From NCBI RefSeq assembly GCF_004358755.1, contig NZ_SMZY01000001.1:744001-808000 (forward strand): 64,000 bases of DNA, written 5' to 3'. Positions 7,999-15,402 of this stretch are shown one piece after another (the stretch's first letter is position 1; each line of letters opens with the position of its first letter). The position numbers and the translations under genes are program-made. Origin of the DNA: Peribacillus frigoritolerans. Lineage in GTDB: Bacteria > Bacillota > Bacilli > Bacillales > Bacillaceae. The notes beneath the pieces are model-generated. The model saw nothing but the letters and a program-made list of their open reading frames with translations. It did not search any database and was not told the DNA's origin.

Positions 7999-8022
7999 AT
8001 GTCTGTTTATCCGATAAAATAA
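7999..8022 (+). CDS. Possible 7-codon leader peptide (MSVYPIK)
   Basis: A seven-codon frame with an AGAGGAGAG ribosome site 7 bp before ATG, lying between the kdgA hairpin and the regulator gene. The ribosome site is better than that of the regulator itself. It may be a leader peptide that affects regulator expression, or a trimmed gene start. Support is limited to the start context. Confidence 0.3.
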   Translation: MSVYPIK

Positions 8023-8054
8023 TTGGGACGAACAGATTGGAAAGAGTTGATAAG

Positions 8055-9047
8055 ATGGCAAGAGTGACGATGGCTGACGTGGCTAAAGAAGCAGGAGTTT
8101 CTAAAAGCACGGTCTCTCAATTTATAAATAAACGCTATGAATATATGGGCGAAGACACCAAGAAAAAAATTGATGAAGCGATCAAATTTCTCGGTTATCA
8201 GCCCAACTACCTGGCAAGAAGCTTAAAGCAGAAACGGACATCGATGATCGGCATTATTGTGGGAAACATCATGCACAGACTATCGACAGAGGTAAGCCGT
8301 TCAATAGAGGATTATTGTCATAAGCATGACATCCATGCCATTCTCTGCAATGCTGATGACAACCCTGAAAAAGAGCGCAAATATATTGAAGTTCTTCATG
8401 CGAAGCAGGTGGACGGGCTGATTATTTTTCCGACCGGACAGAACCTGGATCTGTACCAGAAGCTGATCGATGAAGACTATCCGGTCGTTTTCATGGACCG
8501 TAAAATTGAAGGATTAAAAGCCAATTATGTCGTGGCAGCGAACTGTGATGCAACGGTAGAATCCATTAAGCACCTGATTTCCCGAGGACATACTAAAATT
8601 GCCATTGCGACACAGCCGCTGATGATCAGTCCGAGGATTGACAGGCTGAAGGGTTATAAGCAGGCGCTGAGTGAAGCGGGTATCCCGCTCATAAAAGAGT
8701 ATATGATTCATGCTGAACGGGAGCAGATAAACCATGAATTGGAAAAGCTCTTTGCCCTTAAAGAGCCGCCAACAGCCCTTTTTGCCGGAAACGATTTAGT
8801 TTTCATCGAGATCCTTGAATTTTTTAAAGACAAACAGATGAAAATCGGGAAAGATGCCGCATTAATTGTATTTGATAATATTCCGCTCGCTCATTTAGCT
8901 GAAACACAAGTGACCACCATTGCCCAGCCAGGGTATGAAATGGGACAAAAAGCGGCTGAAATCCTGCTGAAGCAAATTAACAAAGAACAGAACGATGTTC
9001 ACGAGCATGTTTTTCCATGTGAACTCATTATAAGAGAATCATCGTAA
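8055..9047 (+). CDS. kdgR: LacI-family repressor, KdgR-like
   Basis: Protein of 330 residues. Residues 1-50 hold a standard LacI helix-turn-helix (MADVAKEAGVSKSTVSQFIN) and the hinge region LGYQPNYLARSLK; the rest is a periplasmic-binding-protein-like sugar sensor with GIIVGN, VDGLIIFPTG and LFAGNDLVFIEIL. It follows the KDG operon and very likely binds the CG-centred operators found before that operon and before hxlA, with KDG or a phosphate form as inducer. The ATG at 8055 is preferred over TTG 8037 because the family begins MxxVTMxDVA. The gene ends inside its own terminator. Confidence 0.83.
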   Translation: MARVTMADVAKEAGVSKSTVSQFINKRYEYMGEDTKKKIDEAIKFLGYQPNYLARSLKQKRTSMIGIIVGNIMHRLSTEVSRSIEDYCHKHDIHAILCNADDNPEKERKYIEVLHAKQVDGLIIFPTGQNLDLYQKLIDEDYPVVFMDRKIEGLKANYVVAANCDATVESIKHLISRGHTKIAIATQPLMISPRIDRLKGYKQALSEAGIPLIKEYMIHAEREQINHELEKLFALKEPPTALFAGNDLVFIEILEFFKDKQMKIGKDAALIVFDNIPLAHLAETQVTTIAQPGYEMGQKAAEILLKQINKEQNDVHEHVFPCELIIRESS

Positions 9048-9062
9048 GCGATTCTCTTTTTT
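9032..9062 (+). terminator. Terminator of the LacI gene
   Basis: AAGAGAATC pairs with GATTCTCTT; the TAA stop lies in the loop and six T residues follow. Confidence 0.75.
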
Positions 9063-9110
9063 AAAGGCTCTTTTCGTAACTATTGTTGCTAAAGACTAAA
9101 TTCTTTTAAC

Positions 9111-9150
9111 TCTAAGTTCCTGGAGCGGAAAGGAACGGGCAACATGTGTA
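9111..9150. repeat. Possible fragment of a common Bacillus intergenic repeat
   Basis: CTGGAGCGGAAAGGAACGG resembles the start of intergenic repeats I know from many Bacillus genomes (GATTGGAGCGGAAGGC type). Only about 20 bp fit and no second copy was seen here. Confidence 0.25.
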
Positions 9151-9192
9151 ATGAAAAACAACAATCTATGCGAAAACAGACTTTTTTAAACA

Positions 9193-9210
9193 TTTACTAA
9201 ACCGGTTTAG
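9193..9210. promoter_or_regulatory. LacI-type operator 2, before hxlA
   Basis: CTAAACCGGTTTAG (9197-9210) is a perfect 14-bp palindrome and differs at one base from the core of operator 1. TTTA before it is shared as well. It ends against the hxlA ribosome site, so hxlAB should be under the same repressor as the KDG operon. Confidence 0.7.
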
Positions 9211-9221
9211 GGAGTGGTTTG

Positions 9222-9863
9222 ATGAAAATTCAACTGGCGCTTGACCGTTTATCGATTGATGAAGCCATTAAGATAGCCGGCCAGGCAGAACGATACATAG
9301 ACATCATTGAAGCAGGAACTTCTCTGATAAAAGAATTCGGGGTTATCAGCATATCCAAGCTGAAAGAAGCTTTTCCAGATAAACTGATTTTAGCGGATAT
9401 GAAAACGATTGATAATGCCCAGTATGAATTCAGCTTATGCTTTGAAGCTGGCGCAGACATCGCAACCGTCATGGGAGTAAGCCCGATTCAGACAATTGAA
9501 ACTTGTCTCGATGCTGCCGCACAGCATCAGAAAAAAACAATGATTGATTTATTAAACACAACGGCAGAACAAAAAGCAGCTCTTTTCTCTTATACCGAGG
9601 CTATTTTTTGTGATCATGTCAGCAAAGATGTACAGGAAAAATCTGGATTGAAAAACACAGCTTCAGCTGCTTTTGATCCTACATTGGAGTGGGCAATAGC
9701 AGGGGGTATTACAGGAGAATCGATTCAAAATATGGCAGGACTGCTTCCTGATATCGTCATAATCGGATCAGCGATTACAAAATCCGCACAGCCTGAAAAA
9801 GCAGCTGAAGCATTGCGCGAAATGATAGAAAGAAAGAAGGCGAAATCACATGAACCAGCTTGA
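9222..9863 (+). CDS. hxlA: 3-hexulose-6-phosphate synthase-like protein
   Basis: Protein of 213 residues of the OMP-decarboxylase superfamily. MKIQLALDRL, the catalytic DxK..D segment LADMKTIDNAQYE, and the phosphate-binding end IAGGITGESIQNM and VIIGSAITKS are typical. HPS joins formaldehyde and ribulose 5-phosphate (ribulose monophosphate pathway), or runs backward to supply ribulose 5-phosphate. The relative 3-keto-L-gulonate-6-phosphate decarboxylase is the main alternative, but the SIS-domain isomerase that follows argues for HPS. Start ATG 9222 is set by GGGAG at 9210-9214. The KDG-type operator just upstream, rather than an HxlR gene, suggests a link with sugar-acid use. Confidence 0.72.
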   Translation: MKIQLALDRLSIDEAIKIAGQAERYIDIIEAGTSLIKEFGVISISKLKEAFPDKLILADMKTIDNAQYEFSLCFEAGADIATVMGVSPIQTIETCLDAAAQHQKKTMIDLLNTTAEQKAALFSYTEAIFCDHVSKDVQEKSGLKNTASAAFDPTLEWAIAGGITGESIQNMAGLLPDIVIIGSAITKSAQPEKAAEALREMIERKKAKSHEPA

Positions 9864-10398
9864 AACCATTTTATCTGAAATAGAAACAGTCATGAAAAGA
9901 AGCAGCTTACAGCAGATTGAGCTGATTGTAAGCGAGCTTATAAAAGATCAGCGGATTTTTGTTATTGGCGAGGGCCGTTCGGGGTTAATGGCAAAATCCT
10001 TTGCCATGCGTCTGATGCATTTAGGAGCAGAAGTCTATGTGGTAGGAGAAACGATTACCCCAAGTATATCAGAGAATGATATTTTAGTAGCTGTCTCAGG
10101 GTCCGGCACGACAAAAAATGTTGTCTGGACAGCGGAAAAAGCAAATTCACTCGGGTGTACGATTATCGCTGTAACCGCTGATGCTAAAGCACAGCTCGCA
10201 GGATTTGCCTCCCATATCCTTCACGTACCGGCAGCAACCAAATATCGCAAAGAAGGCGAACAGCCGACAATCCAGCCATTAGGATCATTATTTGATCAAT
10301 GTGTACATATTCTTTTTGACAGCATCTGCCTGCAATATGCAGAAAAGAAAAAAATCAGCAATGAAAAGGCGTTTAAGAAGCACAGTAATATGGAGTAG
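9850..10398 (+). CDS. hxlB: 6-phospho-3-hexuloisomerase-like SIS protein
   Basis: SIS-domain protein of 182 residues, normal for PHI. Visible are the sugar-phosphate site residues in FVIGEGRSGLMAKSFAMRLM, the second SIS element LVAVSGSGTTKNVVWTAEKA and the late VPAATKYR segment. PHI converts hexulose 6-phosphate to fructose 6-phosphate in step with HPS. The start overlaps hxlA by 14 bp, so the two are coupled in translation. A terminator follows. Confidence 0.82.
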   Translation: MNQLETILSEIETVMKRSSLQQIELIVSELIKDQRIFVIGEGRSGLMAKSFAMRLMHLGAEVYVVGETITPSISENDILVAVSGSGTTKNVVWTAEKANSLGCTIIAVTADAKAQLAGFASHILHVPAATKYRKEGEQPTIQPLGSLFDQCVHILFDSICLQYAEKKKISNEKAFKKHSNME

Positions 10399-10409
10399 GA
10401 AGATAATGA

Positions 10410-10445
10410 AGAGCTTGGGTCCACACTGACCCAAGTTCTTTTCTC
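10410..10445 (+). terminator. Terminator of hxlAB
   Basis: CTTGGGTC pairs with GACCCAAG around CACACT, widened by AAGA/TTCTT, then a pyrimidine-rich tail. The rest of the gap to 10700 is AT-rich with no gene I can support. Confidence 0.75.
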
Positions 10446-10702
10446 TTTATAAAGTAAGCATGACACCGCGCTTATCAAAAAAAGTGGAATCAATTGTTAG
10501 TGACGATGCTTTTGTGGAACCAGATGTATCTCTGATTTTAAGCTGATTTTTCTTGATACACATGATTTTTCCGTAAGTTAAGAAAAATATATCAATCATT
10601 TACATACACTCCTGTAAGAAAGATAGATTAACAACAATAACTTATTTTTACATTTATTTGTTAAAATTTATATAAAAGAACCACTCTTAGACATTAAAAA
10701 AT

Positions 10703-10729
10703 TGTAACTTTTCCTATGGTTCAAACGAA
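10703..10729 (+). promoter_or_regulatory. ECF-type (SigX-like) promoter of the sigma factor gene
   Basis: TGTAAC (10703-10708), 17-bp spacer, CGAA (10726-10729). The B. subtilis sigma-X consensus is TGTAAC-N17-CGWC, so only the last base differs. Its position before an ECF sigma gene points to autoregulation. Confidence 0.65.
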
Positions 10730-10763
10730 TAATAACTGAATGCCTATTCGAGGGGGGAGACAT

Positions 10764-11303
10764 TTGTTTGAATCAGAGCAGTTAGAGAAAAACATAAGTG
10801 ATATTTATAATCAGCATTACTTAGATGTCTACAAATTCCTTATTTGTTTTACAGGTAATCAGCATGATGCAGAAGATATGACCCAGGAAGTTTTTATCCG
10901 AGTATTAAACCAATTAACAAACTTTAATCATACTAGCAATATGAAAACGTGGATTTTTTCTATAGCTAAGCACATCGCCATTGATCACTACCGCAGAAAT
11001 AAGTTCACTTCTATTTTTAAAGAGGGATTTTTTCATCAAATGCGATCGAATCAAAAGCCTTCAAATGAGATTGTTGAAGAAAATGAACTGAAGAAAACTG
11101 TTCATATGGCTATTTCTAAATTAAAACCAACATTCAGAGCGGTGGTCATCATGAGAGGGATAAACGAGTTTTCAATAAAGGAAACATCGGATATTCTTGG
11201 GTGCAGTGAATCTAAGGTCAAAGTGGATTACCATCGTGCCTTGAAGGAATTGAAAACAAAATTACATGTTGATGCATCGGAGGTTATGAAAAATGCAAAG
11301 TGA
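10764..11303 (+). CDS. sigX: ECF sigma factor, SigX-like
   Basis: Sigma-70 family factor of about 179 residues. Region 2 is clear (YNQHYLDVYKFL, then the DAEDMTQEVFIRVL core and TWIFSIAKHIAIDHYRR) and region 4 as well (VVIMRGINEFSIKETSDIL, then SESKVKVDYHRALKELK). SESKVKxxxHRxLK and other spots are close to B. subtilis SigX. A frame opens 24 bp earlier at ATG 10740, but that codon has no ribosome site; AGGGGGGAG before TTG 10764 gives the better start. It overlaps the next gene by 11 bp, the usual layout for a sigma factor and its membrane partner. Confidence 0.83.
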   Translation: MFESEQLEKNISDIYNQHYLDVYKFLICFTGNQHDAEDMTQEVFIRVLNQLTNFNHTSNMKTWIFSIAKHIAIDHYRRNKFTSIFKEGFFHQMRSNQKPSNEIVEENELKKTVHMAISKLKPTFRAVVIMRGINEFSIKETSDILGCSESKVKVDYHRALKELKTKLHVDASEVMKNAK

Positions 11304-12204
11304 TAAAGAACTAATAAATTTATTAAAAGAATCATACCCTTTGGAACCAAGCTCAGCATTTATTTCAAATACAGAAATGAAGCTTAAACACAAAGCTAAA
11401 AAGATGAGCAGAAATAAAAGAATTGGGCAATTTTCAATGGCCTCTGCTGGAGTAGTATTGGGAGCAATGATACTGACATGGTTCTTTTTATTTAGCGGGA
11501 ATGAAGTTATTTTGAAACCAGTTTCCTCTACAAAAGATCAACAAGTAACAATCCCAGATTATCAACAAGAGTCTACTATATTAATTTATAGCACACATAA
11601 CCATGAATCATTTATTCCGGAAATAGATGCAGAAAATATAAATGAGGCATATCACGAAGATATTAATGTTTTAAAAGTTGGAAAGAAACTTACTCAATTA
11701 CTGGAAAATGAAAACATTAATACGATTATAGATGATACGGATTTTATGGGAGAGATGAAAAAAAGAAATTTAACGTTTCAAAAAAGTTATCTGGTTTCAA
11801 GAGAGAGTGTTGAAAATGTTCTGAGTAAAAATAACCGTATACAAATGGTATTTGATATTCATAGAGATGCACAGAAACGGGATGTTACTACACTAAATAT
11901 CGACGGCATGGAATACGCAAAAATCGCTTTTACCATTTCTTCTGACAATAAGAATTATGAGCAAAATAAAAAATTTGCAGAGCTCTTAAACGATAGGTTG
12001 GAAGCGAGGTACCCAGGAATATCAAGAGGGATATTTCTTAAATCGCAAACGGCCTATTCTACCTATTCATATAATCAGGATCTCCATAACCAATCCTTGC
12101 TGCTGGAAATAGGCGGAGCTGAAAATACACTGGAAGAAGAATATCGAACAGCTGAAGCCCTTTCAGAAGTGATAAGTGATGTCATTAAAAATGATGATAA
12201 GTGA
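11293..12204 (+). CDS. Membrane anti-sigma-like protein fused to a SpoIIP peptidoglycan hydrolase domain
   Basis: Protein of 303 residues. Residues 1-45 are cytoplasmic, charged and resemble the short N-termini of Bacillus anti-sigma factors (PLEPSSAFISNTEMKLKHKA). One membrane helix spans about 49-67. Residues about 95-300 form a SpoIIP domain: STHNHESF (His/Glu about 102-105), FDIHRDA (about 188-193) and LLEIGGAENT (Glu about 272) carry the conserved catalytic and metal-site residues. SpoIIP is an amidase/endopeptidase that acts in engulfment. Overlap with the sigma gene suggests that it holds the sigma factor and that the hydrolase domain lies outside the membrane, on peptidoglycan. The anti-sigma role is inference; the SpoIIP domain is clear. 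Confidence 0.8.
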   Translation: MQSDKELINLLKESYPLEPSSAFISNTEMKLKHKAKKMSRNKRIGQFSMASAGVVLGAMILTWFFLFSGNEVILKPVSSTKDQQVTIPDYQQESTILIYSTHNHESFIPEIDAENINEAYHEDINVLKVGKKLTQLLENENINTIIDDTDFMGEMKKRNLTFQKSYLVSRESVENVLSKNNRIQMVFDIHRDAQKRDVTTLNIDGMEYAKIAFTISSDNKNYEQNKKFAELLNDRLEARYPGISRGIFLKSQTAYSTYSYNQDLHNQSLLLEIGGAENTLEEEYRTAEALSEVISDVIKNDDK

Positions 12205-12379
12205 ATTAGGTAAGGTGAATAAAACTATGAATATATAAATCTATGAAGTAGCCAATTTGGGGTTAACAGAAGTACTAATAACCTCGAGTTGGTCTATTTT
12301 GATGGGAAAATTTAATTTTGTTGATTTGCTGATAGTTTATATACGCATTATTATAAAGAAAAAGTGAAAGGAGATAGGT

Positions 12380-13297
12380 ATGTTGATCATGAAGTCCCGC
12401 AGTGAATCAATAGAATTGCGAATCTTGAGGAGTTTAAATGCTAGAATGAATTTGCCTGCAAAAGATAAAAATCACTTTGACTATCTAAAAAATGGGTTTG
12501 AGGGAGAGCTGATGTTTGACGAATGGATGACGGACAAAGCTCATAATGGGCTTATTTTAAATGATTTGTTATTGGAGACAAATCGTTCCTTATATCAAAT
12601 AGATTCTTTATATATATCATCAAACAAGATTTTTCTTCTTGAAGTTAAAAACTATGAAGGTGACTATGTCATGGAAGGGGATCAATGGTTTTCATCTTCA
12701 AAATTAGAAATTAAAAATCCCATTCATCAATTAAAAAGAAGTGAATTGTTATTTCGGCGATTGCTGCATGAACATCATTTCAGCTTTTCAGTTGCAGCAT
12801 ATCTTGTTTTTATTAACCCCGAATTTCAACTCTATCAAACTCCACTTAACCTTCCGATTATTTTCCCGTCTCAATTAAACCGTTTTGCAGATACATTGGA
12901 AAAGAAATCAAATCCACTAAAAGAAAGTCATTCTGCCCTCGCACATAAATTGTTATCTCTCCATCAAGATGATTCACCATATAGCCGCTTACCGAACTAT
13001 AGCTATGATCAACTTAATAAAGGAATACTCTGTCCAAAGTGTTATTCATTTTATACCTCTTTGACCAAAATGCGCTTGATATGCAAAAACTGCAAGGGGC
13101 TAGAGGGGCAGCAAAGCGCTGTCTTACGCAGCATAGAAGAATTCAAGATACTCTTTCCAAAATCCAGCATTACTACAAACCAAATCTATGATTGGTGCAG
13201 CGTCATAGATTCTAAGAAAAGCATTTGGAGAATACTTTCGCAGAAATTTAATAAAGAAGGGCATGGAAAAGCAGCTAATTACGGCGAACTTCTTTGA
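12380..13297 (+). CDS. NERD-domain protein with C-terminal zinc ribbon
   Basis: Protein of 305 residues. A nuclease-related domain (NERD, restriction-endonuclease-like fold) occupies about 30-150: the entry motif GFEGELMFDEWM and the active-site-like pair QIDSLYIS...FLLEVKNYEGDY (Asp, then Glu-x-Lys) are present. Near residues 217-240 there is a CPKC...CKNC zinc ribbon, then a basic tail. Such proteins are common in Bacillus and mostly uncharacterised; DNA processing is possible from the fold. ATG 12380 stands 6 bp after AAAGGAG. It precedes the tandem hairpin array; no evidence links the two besides position. Confidence 0.75.
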   Translation: MLIMKSRSESIELRILRSLNARMNLPAKDKNHFDYLKNGFEGELMFDEWMTDKAHNGLILNDLLLETNRSLYQIDSLYISSNKIFLLEVKNYEGDYVMEGDQWFSSSKLEIKNPIHQLKRSELLFRRLLHEHHFSFSVAAYLVFINPEFQLYQTPLNLPIIFPSQLNRFADTLEKKSNPLKESHSALAHKLLSLHQDDSPYSRLPNYSYDQLNKGILCPKCYSFYTSLTKMRLICKNCKGLEGQQSAVLRSIEEFKILFPKSSITTNQIYDWCSVIDSKKSIWRILSQKFNKEGHGKAANYGELL

Positions 13298-13329
13298 CTA
13301 TCTTAATTTAATATGGAGATGAGGCAGAG

Positions 13330-14025
13330 GGTGGTGTGGTTCCATAATTTATGTATGAGCGTTGAAAGTGGAATCAAAAGGGTGGTATGGTTCCACAATC
13401 TATGAAAAGAGGCTGCAAAGTGGAATCAAAAGGATGGTATGATTCCACAATTTATGGAATGAGGCTGCAAAGTGGAATCAAAAGGGTGGTATGATTCCAC
13501 AATTTATGTAATAAGCGTTGAAAGTGGAATCAAAAGGGTGGTATGATTCCTCAATTTATGGAGTGAGCATGAAAAGTGGAATCAACCGCGTGCAATGATT
13601 CCACAATCTATGAAATGAGGCTGCAAAGTGGAATCAACCGCGTGCAATGATTCCACAATCTATGAAAAGAGGCTGCAAAGTGGAATCAAGCGGGTACTAT
13701 GATTCCACAATCTATGAAAAGAGGCTGCAAAGTGGAATCAAGCGGGTACTATGATTCCACAATCTATGAAAAGAGGCTGCAAAATGGAATCAAAAGCGTG
13801 CGATGATTCCACAATTTATGGAGTGAGCGCGAAAAAAGGAATCAACCGGTACTATAATTCCACAATCTTTGAAAAGAGGCTGCAAAGTGGAATCAAACGC
13901 GTGCGATGATTCCACAATCTATAAAATGAGGCTGCAAAGAGGAATCAACCGCGTGCAACGATTTTACAATCTATAAAATGAAGCTAAAAAGAGGAATCAT
14001 TCGCCTGCTCAGATTCCACAATCTA
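13330..14025. repeat. Tandem array of 52-bp hairpin units (about 13 full copies)
   Basis: Units start at 13368, 13420, 13472, 13524, 13576, 13628, 13680, 13732, 13784, 13836, 13887, 13939 and 13991, with a half unit before them at 13337. The period is 52 bp, once 51. Each unit has left arm GTGGAATCA, an 11-bp loop, right arm TGATTCCAC, and a linker of about 23 bp that usually reads AATCTATGAAAAGAGGCTGC plus AAA. Stem arms are conserved, while loops differ in blocks: AAAGGGTGGTA in the first copies, then ACCGCGTGCAA, AGCGGGTACTA, AAAGCGTGCGA and others. The last copies are decayed. It is not coding, fills the gap between the NERD and SET genes, and has no unique spacers. Confidence 0.92.
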
Positions 14026-14033
14026 AAATAACA

Positions 14034-14063
14034 ACAAAAAAACTGACCCACACGAGTCAGTTT
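14034..14063 (-). terminator. Terminator of the SET-domain gene
   Basis: Read on the minus strand, AAACTGAC pairs with GTCAGTTT, followed by a run of T (A-run 14034-14042 on the plus strand). Confidence 0.75.
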
Positions 14064-14067
14064 GCCC

Positions 14068-14463
14068 TTATTTACCTTCTTCTTCATCTTCCCGGTCAAA
14101 CCAAAGCAGCTCTTGATCTTCTTCGTCGCCGTTGTAGTTGATGAGAATTTCTTCTCCAGCTTTTATGTCTTTGTATGCGCTGAAGATAAAGGTATGGTTT
14201 TCGAAGCTGATTTCATAAGTGGCATTTGGTGTGTAGGAATGGTTGAACAGCATGCCGTAGCCCAGCAGGATGGCTGTGTGGTTCTGGCCATATTCAAATG
14301 CGTAATCAGCAAGTGTTGTTTTTTCGATATGTTCGTGTTCGGCATTTGGATAAGGAATCACGGGAGCTTCGTGGATAATTTCGCCTTTTGCGATGTCCCG
14401 GGTAGCGAACACGCCTCTATTAAATTCCCCGTCGCTGAGGGATGAAGTTTTGATTTCAATCAT
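14068..14463 (-). CDS. Small SET-domain methyltransferase-like protein
   Basis: Protein of 131 residues that consists of a bare SET domain. RGVFATRDIAKGEIIHE at the start, LFNHSYTPNATY (the NHS cofactor-site motif) and IKAGEEILINYNG (the GEEIxxxY motif) are all in order. SET enzymes transfer methyl from S-adenosylmethionine to protein lysine. Bacterial stand-alone SET proteins are poorly studied and the target here is unknown. The tail is strongly acidic (DEEDQ, EDEEEGK). It runs opposite to its neighbours and has its own terminator against the repeat array. Confidence 0.8.
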   Translation of the reverse strand: MIEIKTSSLSDGEFNRGVFATRDIAKGEIIHEAPVIPYPNAEHEHIEKTTLADYAFEYGQNHTAILLGYGMLFNHSYTPNATYEISFENHTFIFSAYKDIKAGEEILINYNGDEEDQELLWFDREDEEEGK

Positions 14464-14652
14464 TTCGTCACCTGTATGTTCTTTCCTGTTAAGTTTTTTA
14501 CCTACTTAAGCTTGACAGGTCGCTCTGATAAAAGCAACTGTTTTCACGGATTGTTCTCATTTTTTTAGTTGTAAATCCTTAAGGTAAATACATTTAAAGT
14601 ACTGCTGCAAAGCATAGAATGGTACATTAAATGAAAAAAACGAACTTGGGGG

Positions 14653-15402
14653 ATGAAAATGAACAGAATCAAGAGCTTTTCAGAATGGCTTTATTCGCGG
14701 GCTGGATGGAAGACACTATTAGCTTCAATCGTCATCTTTTTCTTGTTCATGCTGTATGTGCTGCCAAACGTCGCTGAAACGGCGAAAGAAATGACTGGTA
14801 CAAGTGAATCCCCGGATGGATTTTATCTTTATTCTTCTGCAGATTTGTATAAAATAGCTGATGAGTATGGGGAGAAGGGCAGAGCGTATTACATTCAGTC
14901 AAGATTTACGTTTGATGTAGTCTGGCCGCTTGCGTATTTGTCTTTTCTGGCCGCGGCTTTGACGGTGCTATATCGTGTACTGCCAGCAGCAAATCTTTTC
15001 GGGTTAGTTAATCTCATCCCATTCGGCGGAGCGGTCTTTGACTATCTGGAGAATGCAGCATCTTCCGCTGTGATGGCCAGATATCCAGAGAAAACACCTG
15101 TGATTGCAGAACTTGCTCCCATTTTTTCGTTTGTAAAGTGGAGTCTGATTTATGCAAGCTTTGGCTTGCTGTTTCTTGGGTTATTGATAAACATTGCCGT
15201 CTATGTAAAAGCACGCAAAAAAAAAATCGGACACCTAACATGTCCGATTTTTTTACATCATCCTGTGTTGCGAAGTCCTGCAGCAATTCCATTAATCGTC
15301 AGCAGTACTTCACTTAAGAGCTCTTCATTAGGGAGGTCATCTCCGGCTTCACGAAGTTTGGAAATCACTTCAACTTGGAAAAAGCTTAATGGATCCACAT
15401 AA
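14653..15402 (+). CDS. Uncharacterised membrane protein, 3' end disturbed by an A-run
   Basis: I do not recognise this family. The first 188 residues look real: four hydrophobic segments (around 18-36, 93-110, 115-130 and 160-183), an outside loop with YLYSSADLYKIADEYGEKG, and a basic end KARKKK. Then the frame passes through ten A residues (15217-15226), the bidirectional terminator and 145 bp of the opposite ppc gene. That 58-residue tail reads as antisense of ppc and is unlikely to be native. With nine A residues the frame would stop at 15236-15238 inside the terminator stem. A slippage event or a sequencing miscount would explain it. Start ATG lies after CTTGGGGGATGAAA. Confidence 0.65.
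   Translation: MKMNRIKSFSEWLYSRAGWKTLLASIVIFFLFMLYVLPNVAETAKEMTGTSESPDGFYLYSSADLYKIADEYGEKGRAYYIQSRFTFDVVWPLAYLSFLAAALTVLYRVLPAANLFGLVNLIPFGGAVFDYLENAASSAVMARYPEKTPVIAELAPIFSFVKWSLIYASFGLLFLGLLINIAVYVKARKKKIGHLTCPIFLHHPVLRSPAAIPLIVSSTSLKSSSLGRSSPASRSLEITSTWKKLNGST
15217..15254. terminator. Bidirectional terminator between the membrane-protein gene and ppc
   Basis: AAATCGGACA pairs with TGTCCGATTT; A-run on the left and T-run on the right serve both directions. Confidence 0.85.

Noticed and set aside
9222-9863. 3-keto-L-gulonate-6-phosphate decarboxylase instead of hexulose-phosphate synthase
   Set aside because: The following gene is a PHI-type SIS isomerase and LADMKTIDNAQYE fits HPS better; kept only as an alternative.
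10480-10494. Single copy of AAAGTGGAATCAA, as in the 52-bp repeat
   Set aside because: Only 13 bp match; no right arm TGATTCCAC follows at the right distance, so it may be chance.
13330-14025. CRISPR array
   Set aside because: Units follow each other without unique spacers; the variable part is only an 11-bp loop that is shared by neighbours, and no cas gene is near.
14062-14445. Plus-strand frame opposite the SET gene
   Set aside because: Cys/Phe/Val-rich translation without family features; the minus-strand SET domain is complete.
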